From contig JABANP010000040.1 of NCBI GenBank assembly GCA_013115135.1, positions 124,001 to 188,000 on the forward strand: 64,000 bases of DNA. The letters run 5' to 3'. Of this stretch, positions 1 to 10,201 are shown piece by piece (the first letter of the stretch is position 1; every line of letters starts with the position of its first letter). This stretch comes from Perkinsus olseni (Eukaryota; Perkinsozoa; Perkinsida; Perkinsidae). Below the pieces are notes generated by a model. It had not been told where the DNA came from, made no database searches, and worked only from the letters and a program-made list of their open reading frames with translations. The translations under genes were made by a program, and so were the position numbers.

Positions 1-117
1 AAGGAAAATACGAAGTTGAGGGACCTCCATGGTGAAGTAATCGAGCAATTTACATCAGGCATGGATTTGCTTCGAGCTTTCACTAAGCAGCAGTATGGAA
101 GCCACTCTGATCCATAA
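1..117 (+). CDS. C-terminal exon of a gene entering from the left (partial)
   Basis: The first frame is open from base 1 and ends at a TAA at 115-117. It encodes about 38 residues, beginning KENTKLRDLHGEVIEQF and rich in charged residues, as in a coiled-coil or helical tail. Its composition matches other coding exons in the window. I do not recognise the family. The rest of the gene lies outside the window. Confidence 0.4.
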   Translation, partial: KENTKLRDLHGEVIEQFTSGMDLLRAFTKQQYGSHSDP

Positions 118-201
118 GCTGTACTCCTCAGGCACGATACGGGTATAGAACAGCCAACTCAAGAACACTTATCACCCTCTTCAGTAGCAGGAATGAGGGC
201 C

Positions 202-537
202 TCAGTCAAGCCTGTGCATCCAAAGGAGCTCATCATTACAGGAGCTGGTCACACACTCTCTGCATGAAGCAGCCAGGTTATCGAACAGGCAAGAGAAAAT
301 GCAAGACCTGATGGCGCACCATGAGTAGGCGTCGAAGCAGTCAGCACACGGAGGACTGAGCCCACAACCAGATACCAGATGTGGCGGGATCTCGCTGGTA
401 AAGAAGCCGGCGTCACCGCTACATTTGTAAAAAAAGTTGGAGAACGAGGCGGTTTTGATCTTCTGCTTGTCAACATTGTTACAGGCATTATCAGCCACCA
501 CAAGAGCGATGATCACAGCGTTGACGAGGAAGTGCAT
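202..537 (-). CDS. Small cysteine-rich secreted protein
   Basis: A 111-residue frame starts at the ATG at 537. It begins with a hydrophobic signal peptide (MHFLVNAVIIALVVA). The rest carries 11 cysteines, eight of them packed into the last 50 residues as PPC, ADC, SWC, RSC, FSC, ASC, REC and SSC, so a disulfide-rich extracellular fold is likely. The frame stays open upstream of this Met, but the signal peptide makes this the best start. No family recognised. The opposite strand is also open over 379-621, so the strand choice rests on the signal peptide and the cysteine spacing. Confidence 0.4.
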   Translation of the reverse strand: MHFLVNAVIIALVVADNACNNVDKQKIKTASFSNFFYKCSGDAGFFTSEIPPHLVSGCGLSPPCADCFDAYSWCAIRSCIFSCLFDNLAASCRECVTSSCNDELLWMHRLD

Positions 538-871
538 TCTCAGATTAATGGGTTCGAAGCAACCGAGTCTAAGGACAGAAATGCGGCGACAGATTCTGAA
601 ATGAGCACCACAACTGGTTAAGTATGAACAAGACCCAGGGCAACGCAACTGGACAGTCAGGTCCTGACTCGAGGCGGGAGAGGAGAAAAATGCTACAGCT
701 CGATCTATAGCGTAGTCTTCAACGTTCGCGCCATCCACGCGATTTTTAAGGGCGCGGAAGTCCCCTCTTCGGAGACGATTCGACAGAATTTGCTCAGGTC
801 TAATGGTATGCGCTAACAGCAAAGGTCCAGTTACTGATCTGCCAGCTGGTAGCTGCGACAACGGCGAGGAG

Positions 872-1698
872 TTGCCATTTTTCATGCCGACACTCCATGC
901 CGTGGCAATGAGACAGCGCTTCGCACGCAGGCTGAGACCAGCCCGGAACTCAATGAAGTTGAAGTAGGACCGCGAGTGGATTTATCTCTCCCTTCCGAAA
1001 GGATTCCCGATGATGGCGATGTAATTCAGTTACTGTACAGGTAGCTGAACCAACTGGAAGAATCATACACAACGACCCATTCCGCGACAAACTGCGTGTC
1101 ACTCGCGGGCTGTCTTATGAAGGGATAGTTGTTGATAAACTGTATGTGGTGTTGGGTTCTTAGCTCCGCCCTCATCGTGAAACAGCACAGACCTCTCTCT
1201 TTCTCGCTCAAAAACCGCCAAACGGTCAGGCGCCAATGCCTCCCCACGGACAGCATTGGTTCTGAGGCCTGTTCACTGAGGTTCGTTCAAACAGGTGGGG
1301 AAATGACAAATCTGTCGGCAATTCATAATCCACTGTTGAAATGTCCCCTGGCCGGGTGTGCTCCACAGATGATCCGTTATGGCCCTTAACTTATGGGATG
1401 TCATCCGAGCGAAGTGTCTTGGACAAAGGAAAGGATCAGGCAACGCCGCCGCTGTTATTCGCGAACAACTTTGCCGGTTCAGATGAGCACAATACGAGCT
1501 GATCGACTACTGGCGGCAGTCATAGCCGAAACTCCCGACCCGAGGGCCCTGATCTCTTGGATATGTCTCGAGATGATGAGTTTGCCCCCAGTTTCGGCGC
1601 TCAAGTCTCAGTGCTCATGCTGGCCAAGAGTGAGAACGTCATGCTGCGGCCCCTCAAGGCTCCGGTAGAAGTATGTATATGAGGCGAAACTCCGGTGT

Positions 1699-1736
<38 letters not shown>

Positions 1737-2231
1737 GCTAACGCTCTTGAGAGCATCACCCGAGAGATCGCACCAACCGCGGCAGCACTAGCAGCGGAGT
1801 GCGACGTATCACAAAACACGGCCCTATACAGCGCCCGATTATCCCCACGTTCGCACTTCTTTGAGAACGACCATCCGTTGGCCACTCGACTCGGGCCATG
1901 GCAGGAAACGAGTTACTGATCTGCTGTCACAGCTCATCATCACCATGGCGAGCATCATTTCCAGTATCAACTCTGGATGGAGGGACGGGCCCCGGCAGCT
2001 TCATCGGAATATAGGAGAACGATGCATCAACCCCACGCAGAGCAGGCCCTGCACCGGTCTCAGAGGAAGCCTGTTGCACCTGCAGCAGGACGACTGGTCG
2101 AGGCAAGCGCCCGTCGGGATATAGGAGAAGAGTGCCCGCCGATACTCACCAGCCGAGTCAGCCTGGCTCGGCATCTGCGCCAAGTGCCCTTATCGCACTC
2201 TCCCTCTCGAGGGGTGTCCCCGGTTACGTAG
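872..2231 (+). CDS. Uncharacterised multi-exon protein
   Basis: Several + strand stretches read as coding. About 880-1030 gives an acidic segment containing ETSPELNEVEVGPRVDLSL. About 1400-1500 contains DKGKDQATPPLLFANNF. About 1510-1671 contains DDEFAPSFGAQVSVLML and stops at a GTATGT donor. About 1740-1918 contains ANALESITREIAPTAAALAA. About 1990-2231 is a basic, Ser/Pro-rich tail. The pieces fit short exons of one largely disordered protein, but not every junction could be resolved; an in-frame TGA at 1500-1502 sits between two of them. Start and end are approximate. No domain recognised. Confidence 0.35.
1698..1737 (+). repeat. (GTT)n microsatellite
   Basis: About 13 uninterrupted GTT units lie immediately upstream of the ANALESITREI exon. 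If translated they would give polyvaline, which is improbable, so they more likely belong to the intron before that exon. Confidence 0.9.
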
Positions 2232-2339
2232 TGAAATCCAGCACAGTTGGACAGGACACCGAAGACCTCAAGGGCTTGGACGAGGGGCGATGTATCCTTG
2301 ATCAGCTCTGAGGAGGACGGTTTACAATGACGGCGGCGG

Positions 2340-3434
2340 CTACAGGCGTATACGAGAGAAACCCTTCTTCATCTCCTCAGCCATCCCGGACTGCGCTCGG
2401 ATCTCCCCAATGTCATAACAGAAAATCTTAGAGTACACCCTGAAGCCGAGGAGGACGTGGAGCGCAGCAGTGAACAGCTCAATAATGAGACTTGGCTTCC
2501 GGTTTGAAAACGAGCGAGTTGATGAGGCTCACGAGCCGCCCCTTGTCGAAGGGGTCCACATAGGGTTCCCGAACTGATATCGAGTCCTTGGTGGCAAGAG
2601 AAACACTCCAGAACTGAGACCAATGACAGAGGCAGTTGGGGGCGGTCGAAGGATCGTGGGTCACTCCTTTGGGAACGACGATCACGTCTCCGGGCTGCTG
2701 TTGGCATTCATGGTAAGCTTGTAGGCCGAACTCCTCGCGCAGTTCCACGAGCTTCTCCTGACGAGAGTATCGCCTCACTCAGACATCACTTTGGCGATGC
2801 TGCGGGCGCTCAAAGATTGACCATAGCACGTTACCTCGAAGAACATGAACGCTGTAGTAGGCTCCAGAGCTTCCTTGGCGGACTCGGAAACTCGGAGCAG
2901 TTCCGAGTACGGGACGATGAGCCACCGCCGACTGAAGGGGTGAGAGGCTGTCGCCCATGGAGCCGGGAGGCTGTCTACCTCCCGTGCAGCAGAGAGTCCA
3001 CCAGGGTTTCTCCCATGGGGTTGGGCCTGAGCTCTTCACCACTGCCTGATGGCCCGACCACTAGACGTCTGTGTAAACGACCCGTATACAGCCGCTCGAT
3101 GAGATCCTCTCGCTGAGACTGGGGAGTGGCGAGAGCAGAGAATGGATAGCTGTGGCCTGCCTCTTCCCTGTCATTGCCAGTAATGGATTCCAGTATGGTC
3201 ATGATGTCATTCCAGCCAGCTTCAAAGATATGCTCTCGCCATGCCATCAGACGAGACCATGGGTTGACCTGTGATCATAGCTCAGCGGGCTTATACGGAC
3301 GAAAGGATACCTACTTCTCCTAGCTGAGCAGTGATATTGTCGTAGCGAGAGTTGAAGTCGGACGGGGGTTCCCTGGGCAGCCAAGACTTCAACGGAAGAT
3401 CTACTTCACAATTCTCGGTGCCAGACCCGGGTAG
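2340..3434 (-). CDS. JmjC-fold protein lacking the iron-binding residues
   Basis: Six exons join in phase: 3434-3315, 3268-2979, 2931-2835, 2757-2665, 2613-2492 and 2439-2340. The introns are about 46 to 77 nt. The spliced protein shows the JmjC-hydroxylase cupin signature in order: VVGPSGSG, MGETLVDSLLHG, RRWLIVP, CQQQPGDVIVVPKG, FWSVSLATKDSI. JMJD4/JMJD6-like enzymes have His-x-Asp after the first motif and His in the second ('GWWH'). Here they read R-P-N and Ser, so all three Fe(II) ligands are missing. The fold looks intact, with length and spacing as in the family. I infer a non-catalytic JmjC protein. An additional 5' exon is possible. Confidence 0.7.
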
Positions 3435-3664
3435 CTGAGATGAATGCCATCATGATGAATGGAGACCGATATCGGTTCAGTGAAGGCCGAATTTCAAAGG
3501 CTTCGTCAGACCAGCCATGACCGTTTCCACTGCCAGAAGGGGCGAGCCCGGAAGGCGCGCGCGGAGGGAAGCTCTGTAAGCTGACGGGCGCTCACTTTGT
3601 TAGAGAAGCACTTGCTGAGGTAGTTGAGAACGATATCTCCTTCCTAGGGACTCGTACGCCCATT

Positions 3665-4498
3665 CTAGATAATTGTTTGTCTCGTGATGATAAAAAGTTC
3701 ATCTTCACCTTGGAAAACATCCTTCCCGGACATAGACCTGATGATGATAGAGAGTTCTGTATCCTGCTCCGGGATGCCGCACTGAGTTTTACAGTACCAA
3801 ACAGTACTCCCCATTATCCGAGGAAATAATGTAGCATGATGCGACTCGCTTCGGCAGACATGTGTGATCGGAAGATCCGCTTGTATAAGCTGGACTATGC
3901 AGAACCTACTCGGCCGTCCATTGACGTAGGTCAGACTCCTTGATACAGCAACCAGTGCCGTTTTGCAACAATATCGGTTCCTGTGGAAGTCGGAATTCTC
4001 CCTTCTCCACCAGCTGCTCGATCTCACCGACAGCTAGCCTCTTCAGTGTGCCTGCTAGTGGTGGGGCCGATCTGAGCTCGACTATGAAAGGACAGCCCCA
4101 CGGCGGAAGCAAGAGAATGCCAGAGCAACCACAATGAGGATACGGTGGCCTTCGGCGTTTGAGGAATGGGGCGAGCTCAGACTAACTTCTAGTATAATCA
4201 TGCACGGGATGTCTTCACGACATGCACGCAGTTCCACCGTTTTTCTACACTTCTTGCTCTGCAACTTTTTCATATCGGAAACTTTCCTCTTGCCCTCAGT
4301 GAAGCTCTGTGGTGGCGCATCGGTAGCCTTGCCGACTGACCTCATCGCGATTATCTGTTGTTGTGTATGAGTTCTATTCAGCTGTGTGATTAGATCGCTC
4401 ATCTGCAGAGGTGACGCACTCTCAACAGTTCTCGACAAGGCGGTGGGAAGCTCACGAATTTCATCATGTTCGGCGATGCTGAGCGGGTGGACGCCCAC
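3665..4498 (-). CDS. Uncharacterised multi-exon protein
   Basis: The minus strand is open from 4498 with a Met near the start. It reads through a basic lysine-rich stretch (SDMKKLQSKKCRKTVEL) to MIILEV at about 4192. A phase-consistent intron to about 4082 joins it to an exon containing AGTLKRLAVGEIEQLVEKGEF. A further exon down to 3665 contains SGKDVFQGEDELFIITR. The joins are plausible but unconfirmed. I recognise no domain. It lies between the JmjC-like gene and the glutamate dehydrogenase, all on the same strand. Confidence 0.35.
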
Positions 4499-5250
4499 TT
4501 CTTCAACTCTCTCGCTTCACCAAGGAGCTCTTCGGTATCGTCGCCTCTAGCAATGGTGTACTTCACATGAATATGAGTTTGTACGGGTTCTTTCCGAAGC
4601 CGCAGCTGAGCCCGCAGCAGCAGCAGCAGTGGAATGAAGCGGGGGAGTAGTATCGTGGGAGAAGAGAAGGTGCAAATACTACTACGACGACGACGACCCT
4701 CACACCTGACAATGTCGGTCTGACATCAACCATGTCCTCACATCCACGGAGAAGAAAGAGCGCGTCCACTAGCGACTATGTGCGGCCGGCAGGAGGGGAA
4801 GGCTAAGGTAAGTGTATCGGCTTGACAAGAGATACTTGCATGAGCCACATCCTGGTTAGACATTTATTTCAATCTCGAGATGATTATAGACAGGCTCAGT
4901 AGCGTAAACACCCTTTTTAGGAACGATAAGGCGATGAATACGCTCGGTTGCTGAGTGGCCATCCGACGCTGTTGTCGGAGCAACTGCATCAGACCGACCA
5001 CTGCCATAGCACTCATACTCTCCGATCAATTACAGCCCCAGAACCCATCCAAAGTCATGACTGAACACAACACTCGAAACAGTCAGCCAGATCAAACAGT
5101 TTAGTTTCAACACACTATGCAACAAAGGTCAATAACAGACATTCCCGTTGAGACGCACGGGAAGGAGAAGTAAACTCGTATTATAAAGGATTAGTCGGCT
5201 ATCGATGGACGGTGGCCCATATAGCTATTGTATAAAAAAGTATTAGTAAA

Positions 5251-8200
5251 TCACATGGTAGAAGGGGTAACCTCACCATCGGACTTCTCTTGAAGGGAAC
5301 GCATGAACTGGTAGAAGGCGAATTCGCTAGTCTGTAGACCGTTAGAGTAGACAAACTCGTCAGCAATCCAAGTAGCAACCATAGCGTTGAGATAAGCCTC
5401 GGGAGTGTTCTCGATGATCTTATCCAAACCACAATGAACAAGGAGCAACCTAGGCACACAACGTCTGAGAACAGCACGGACCATCCAATCATTCTCAGGA
5501 TCGTGTTGCTCGAGGACGCCGAGGACATAGGACTGCATGTCGTTGATCTTCTTGGACAATAAGATTGTTGCATCAGTCTTACGAATGTATCTCGATCCAT
5601 CAGGATACTTCACCTCATGGTTAGTCTTCCAGATACCATTGAACTCCATCTTGGCGTTATGACGGATGGCGGCAAGGATCTCCTGTACGTACTGTTCGTA
5701 GAACTCAGGAGCAGCACTAGTCGCATCAGGAGCGCAGAGGAATTTATCATGATCGTCCTTGTCCATGCACAAGGAGGCGAACACTTCCATACTGCTGGAA
5801 GTAACACCACCCTTGTTGGTGGAAGCATCCTTGAACAGCTCCACACCAGCATCCTCAAGATAACGACGAGCATCATCAGTGAAGTACAAGTTGGCACCTT
5901 CCACAACATACTTGAACTTCAGCTCCTTGGTCTCAGGGTTGAACATGGTCTTATCAACATTACCAATGTTGATAGTAGCAGGACGACCACCACAAGGAAT
6001 GAAGAGATCAGCGGAGAAGTACTCCATCTCTGGGAAGTGATTTCGGACCTCAACACCGGACTTGAAGTGATCACCATTAGGTAGAGTTACATCCTTATCG
6101 TCAATGGTGACCAAGAATGCCTTTGGATCACTTGATAGCTTATCACGAGAGAAGCTGGAAACACCAACTCTGAGATGAGCGAGACGAGTGAGCTCCTCTC
6201 TGTTCAATCCCTGAGGATCATAAGCAACACCGGTACCATCACAAATGGCAACTGTCTTATCCTTAGAGATGAGAATCTCGTTAGAACCAAGATCACCATC
6301 GGGACCACCGGACATGACCTTGGTGAGCTTAGACTCCTCAAGACCCAACTTATCCAAAAGCTCGAGAACGTACTGATGGATGGAGTTGGTGGTCATGGCG
6401 TACTTATCATGAGGAATACCACCGAGGACGACGGACTTGCCAGTAGTCAAAGACTTCCAATATTTGTAACCACGAGCCTTGGCTCTCAAAGCACCCAATT
6501 TCATGAATCCAGCAGTATTCTCATCGGGGCCGAAGAAGAGCATCTCAGGCTTGGAGAGGTTGGAGTAGAGGCCGGTCTCCTTGGCGAGGATACAATCAAG
6601 AAGAGCGTCGATGTAGTTATTGAAGGCCTCACGACCACTGGTCTTCAAGTTCTGAGAGTCCGTATCCATGAGAATGGTACCCTTAGATCCGCCCTCAGGG
6701 ATATCCTTGTTCTTAAGCTGCTGAGTGTAGGCCAAGTTGTAGTTCTCCTCCAACAAAGTGGCGCAGTTCTTCTTGTAGACCTGTTTGTTCCTAGAGAGGA
6801 TAAGTCTGATACCACCACGAGCGATTTCAGTAAATCGGATGTGGAAGCCGTAGAAGCTCTTGCCAACGACAAGATAGACGGCATAAGGGATAGTAGGGAA
6901 GAGGGTCCTCGGACGATCAGCCAAGACCTCACCGTCGAACCTCATTGCGATAGCAGAAGCTGTACCAGCCTTGAAGAAGTTGGTCATCTGTAGATGAGCG
7001 CTGAGCTTCAAGAGAGTCTTCAAGATCTTCGCATCGAGACGAGATCCAACCTGATCATCAATCTTAGCGGCCAACTCCTTATTGTAGAAGGGCTTGCATT
7101 CACCAGTGGCAACCTTCTTGAAGTCGTCGAACATAGGGAGAGTGAGTTGATAGTTGGAAGTAAGAGCATCGTAGATCCTCTCATAAGTGATAGCATTAGC
7201 CATGGTATCTCTGAACAACGTATCCAACTCGCTCTTCTTGGACGGATCATTCTTGAAATAATCGGCCAAAGTAAGATACTCCTCAGTCTCCTTAGGGAAG
7301 AATGAGAAGATGAATTTGGCCGCAGTAATGAGGAAGATAGCATGCTCGGGTGTGATCTTATTCTTCAGTACAAGATCCCAAACCAGAGCGGACTTCTTCG
7401 GGTTATGCTTGAAATGGCTCACATAACGGAGAGTTTGAGCGAGCTTTTCCAAGACCTCACCCTGGAAAGTAGGATCGAAGAAGCAGGTGTAGGTGACAAT
7501 ACCGTTGGCGAAGGAGTCCACGTAGAATCTCTTGGGCTCGACGTTATGAGAACGGAAGCACTCGTTGATCTCAGAGATGTAAGCTTTACCCTTACGATCT
7601 ACATCATAGGCAGCAAACTGCAACACTTGGGCGCCGGACTTCTGGACCAAATCAGCAGGAGCGTCGAACACTTTAACAACAGTGTTGCGAGCAGCCATGG
7701 TCTGATCGATAAGAGTCTGATAAAGCTTCTGTACTTCAGTAGATCTCTCCTCGAGGAATCGAGGGGTGGCCACGACCTGAAGGTCGGTCTCGTCCATCAT
7801 GTCCTCGAACTTAACACCAGACTCGAATTTTTGCTTCTCAACAACGAGAACGCCGAGAGGGAACTTCCCATCAGGCATGGGAGGCTTCTCGGACTTGAGG
7901 AAGGTGATAGAGAAACCGCAGTCCTGAGCACCGTTGACATACTCAGCAACCTTGGCATCAGTGATGGCGATCTTCTCGGGCTCCATGGTGGTAAGATAGA
8001 AGGCCGAATCCACGTCCTCGATCTCGAAGTGGATGTAGTCAGACCTAGTAGCCTGAGAAACCTTCTTAGCAGCAATGAGGCAATGAATATGCCTGGCGAT
8101 CTGAACACTGGTGAAGTGCTTGAAGTAGCTGGGATGGAGGCCGAGCTCAGTAAAGTAGTAGACGATCTCCTGCCACAGGGAACCAGCAGCGAGAACGCCT

Positions 8201-8637
8201 TCCTTCATGATGATAGAGAAGACCTGAGTCATCTTAGTCTCCAAGTCCTCAGGAGTCAGGGAGATATTGGTGTTCTTCACCTGCTCCTTCAAAGCATTCT
8301 CCTTCTCAGGAGAGAGATAACACATACCATCATCATTCTTGAGGTCGAGCTGACTGAGGACTTCCTTGATGTCGTTATGATGGTTCACAACAGCATCATG
8401 AATAGGGAGCATGCCGAAGCGATCAGGCTTCAACTGAGCTCCCTCACCCAACAAGTAGAGGACAGCAGCCATGTGACCACCAGCAGCAGCCAAGTGAAGA
8501 GGAGTCCTCTTATCATAGTCTTGAACATTAACAGATAGACCGGAGTTACTGGCCAATAGATCCTTCATGCGATTGATATCGCCTTCATAGGCAGCCTCAA
8601 GTAATGAAGAAACAACGTTTGTGGTTGCGGAATCCAT
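5251..8637 (-). CDS. GDH2: NAD-specific glutamate dehydrogenase (large type) with N-terminal ankyrin repeats
   Basis: One uninterrupted 1128-residue frame. Residues ~30-100 are ankyrin repeats (TPLHLAAAGGHMAAVLYLL, then a second copy MLPIHDAVVNH). The rest is the ~115-kDa type of NAD-dependent glutamate dehydrogenase, which converts glutamate to 2-oxoglutarate and ammonia. Visible landmarks are ARGGIRL and the substrate-pocket motif PEGGSKGT in the middle, a GGPDGDLGSNEI dinucleotide-binding stretch, and FKDASTNKGGVTSSSMEV near the C-terminus. The length fits the fungal/protist GDH2 class plus the ankyrin extension. There are no introns, unlike nearly all neighbours, and codon use is strongly biased, as in a highly expressed gene. 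Ankyrin repeats suggest protein-protein or allosteric control; that part is inference. Confidence 0.95.
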   Translation of the reverse strand: MDSATTNVVSSLLEAAYEGDINRMKDLLASNSGLSVNVQDYDKRTPLHLAAAGGHMAAVLYLLGEGAQLKPDRFGMLPIHDAVVNHHNDIKEVLSQLDLKNDDGMCYLSPEKENALKEQVKNTNISLTPEDLETKMTQVFSIIMKEGVLAAGSLWQEIVYYFTELGLHPSYFKHFTSVQIARHIHCLIAAKKVSQATRSDYIHFEIEDVDSAFYLTTMEPEKIAITDAKVAEYVNGAQDCGFSITFLKSEKPPMPDGKFPLGVLVVEKQKFESGVKFEDMMDETDLQVVATPRFLEERSTEVQKLYQTLIDQTMAARNTVVKVFDAPADLVQKSGAQVLQFAAYDVDRKGKAYISEINECFRSHNVEPKRFYVDSFANGIVTYTCFFDPTFQGEVLEKLAQTLRYVSHFKHNPKKSALVWDLVLKNKITPEHAIFLITAAKFIFSFFPKETEEYLTLADYFKNDPSKKSELDTLFRDTMANAITYERIYDALTSNYQLTLPMFDDFKKVATGECKPFYNKELAAKIDDQVGSRLDAKILKTLLKLSAHLQMTNFFKAGTASAIAMRFDGEVLADRPRTLFPTIPYAVYLVVGKSFYGFHIRFTEIARGGIRLILSRNKQVYKKNCATLLEENYNLAYTQQLKNKDIPEGGSKGTILMDTDSQNLKTSGREAFNNYIDALLDCILAKETGLYSNLSKPEMLFFGPDENTAGFMKLGALRAKARGYKYWKSLTTGKSVVLGGIPHDKYAMTTNSIHQYVLELLDKLGLEESKLTKVMSGGPDGDLGSNEILISKDKTVAICDGTGVAYDPQGLNREELTRLAHLRVGVSSFSRDKLSSDPKAFLVTIDDKDVTLPNGDHFKSGVEVRNHFPEMEYFSADLFIPCGGRPATINIGNVDKTMFNPETKELKFKYVVEGANLYFTDDARRYLEDAGVELFKDASTNKGGVTSSSMEVFASLCMDKDDHDKFLCAPDATSAAPEFYEQYVQEILAAIRHNAKMEFNGIWKTNHEVKYPDGSRYIRKTDATILLSKKINDMQSYVLGVLEQHDPENDWMVRAVLRRCVPRLLLVHCGLDKIIENTPEAYLNAMVATWIADEFVYSNGLQTSEFAFYQFMRSLQEKSDGEVTPSTM

Positions 8638-9660
8638 AATTGAAGTTTATAAAAATAGAAACTACACAGAAGCAATCGAGGTCAGGAGCACAGAAAACTC
8701 AGAAAACGGACTGAGAACACGATTCACACACCGTTCCTTGACCCTCTTGGCTCCGAAATTGCCACTCGCGGCTTAAGCCTAGCGTCACAGCCGTCTAGCT
8801 TCCCTCCGCTGTGGCGGCCCGTCTGCTCTGTACCCGCATTGGTTGCACAAAAAATGTCTCCCTCTTCGACCAACCACAACAATAACGAGAAGCATTCACA
8901 TGTTTCACGATTGCTTTACTTAACTGCGTGAAGAAGTGAAATCAATCGATGGAGGATGTTCTCTGGGAGTTTTACTGGAGAATCGTGTATGTCCATCAAA
9001 CCGTTAATCGATCGTTCATGTCTTCGACTATTTATTAGCTTGGTTAGCTGGATGTGACGCAGCATCGCACAGATTCTACTGGGCGTTCTCGTAAGAATTG
9101 CTGATGAGCGTAGAAGCTGTTTTTCGTAAGTTGTCCGTAAAATGACGTTGCATGACGCCGATATAAGCATACGGTCAAGTCAGCAGCGATGAGCATACAT
9201 CAAGCACGCCCTTCAAACGCTAGACGACTGTGAAAGTTGCGAGACCCAAAGTCGCTTCACATCGACTGCATCTCCCTTCTAAGCTGGCGAGCTAGGAGAG
9301 CCCCTCAGCATACTGACACGATGCCTGATTCCGTGAACACTGCCCGGTGCCCCTGAAGAATACTCTTTCTAGGTGTTGCGCGCGCATCCTCTCAACGTCT
9401 CACAGCAGGAGAGACGTGAGCTTATACGCGTAAGATAAGAACCCGTCCACGCTTGCAGCCGGCGATCTTATTCGGGGTCTCGTTTGAGGACATTGCCGAG
9501 CGGACATCCCGTCCACGCTCAGCCTCTTCGCTTAATCCAGCTAGTTTCGGCATCTCCACGTGAGTAACGACGACTGAATGAACTAACGCAACTAGACATG
9601 ATACAACGCCGGCAACAACACCTCTTGTTCGGGTGAATGGAGAAATTCAGCAAAGGTCGC
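8638..9660. other. Intergenic stretch upstream of GDH, no gene supported
   Basis: This holds the GDH 5' flank. Just before the GDH start it is A/T-rich (TATAAA-like at about 8650 on the minus strand, not demonstrable as a promoter). Open frames here are short and show no family signature. No spliced-leader relic was found. Confidence 0.5.
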
Positions 9661-9664
9661 GTGG

Positions 9665-9898
9665 TTGGCTACGGTGATGAAGCTTTGCGTTTTCGGTGGC
9701 ACGCCTGCACAGGACTTGGCGTTCGCCCAGAAATTGATTGTCCGGGCATCTCCAGGAGTTGAGTTAGTACGTAAGACTTTCTGCCGTAACATTACGATTG
9801 ATCGGCTGCACTCGATGCAGGTGAAGCTGCGGCTATGCTCTTTACCCGAACCTATTCCCGGGTCACGCGTTTGCGGCGCGGGTATGCCCGTCCAATAG
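9665..9898 (+). CDS. Possible small uncharacterised protein
   Basis: Starting at the ATG at 9665 or 9677, the frame reads KLCVFGGTPAQDLAFAQKLI, then contains a good 54-nt intron candidate (GTACGT...GATGCAG, about 9768-9821), and resumes as VKLRLCSLPEPIPG until a TAG at 9896-9898. The same frame stays open beyond that TAG to about 10035. There is no recognisable domain, and a minus strand frame overlaps the whole region. I list it only because the splice signals are in phase. Confidence 0.22.
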   Translation: MATVMKLCVFGGTPAQDLAFAQKLIVRASPGVELVRKTFCRNITIDRLHSMQVKLRLCSLPEPIPGSRVCGAGMPVQ

Positions 9899-10201
9899 TT
9901 TGGCCTACCGTCGGACTCTGACCCTGTCATGCATCCCGCGGAGACTCTCCGAGAGAATAGCTGCCCCGTACCCGCCATAGACCCTGACCAAACCTTTACG
10001 TCGGTCTCGTCTCCGTTATCGGGCCGTCTCTCCTGAGGGACTCATCCACACGTTCAGGAATGCTCTGCTGTCTCGGGGACGGCTCACGACGAGGAAGGCT
10101 CAATGCGGGTGTTGTTGTGAGATGAACGTGTCACGAGATTCCTGGAGTAATAGCGAGCGGCTTTTCAGTTGTATTGGTTTGTTGATAGACTCTAACCAGG
10201 G

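Noticed and set aside
1695..1919. Frame starting with a polyvaline run
   Set aside because: The valines come from the (GTT)n microsatellite, most likely intronic; only the part after it looks coding.
5600..8540. Long frames on the + strand and in other minus frames across GDH
   Set aside because: They are shadows of a strongly codon-biased gene and carry no motif.
8638..10201. Relic trans-spliced leader upstream of the intron-free genes (a sign of retroposition)
   Set aside because: No sequence resembling the dinoflagellate/Perkinsus leader was found near either start codon.
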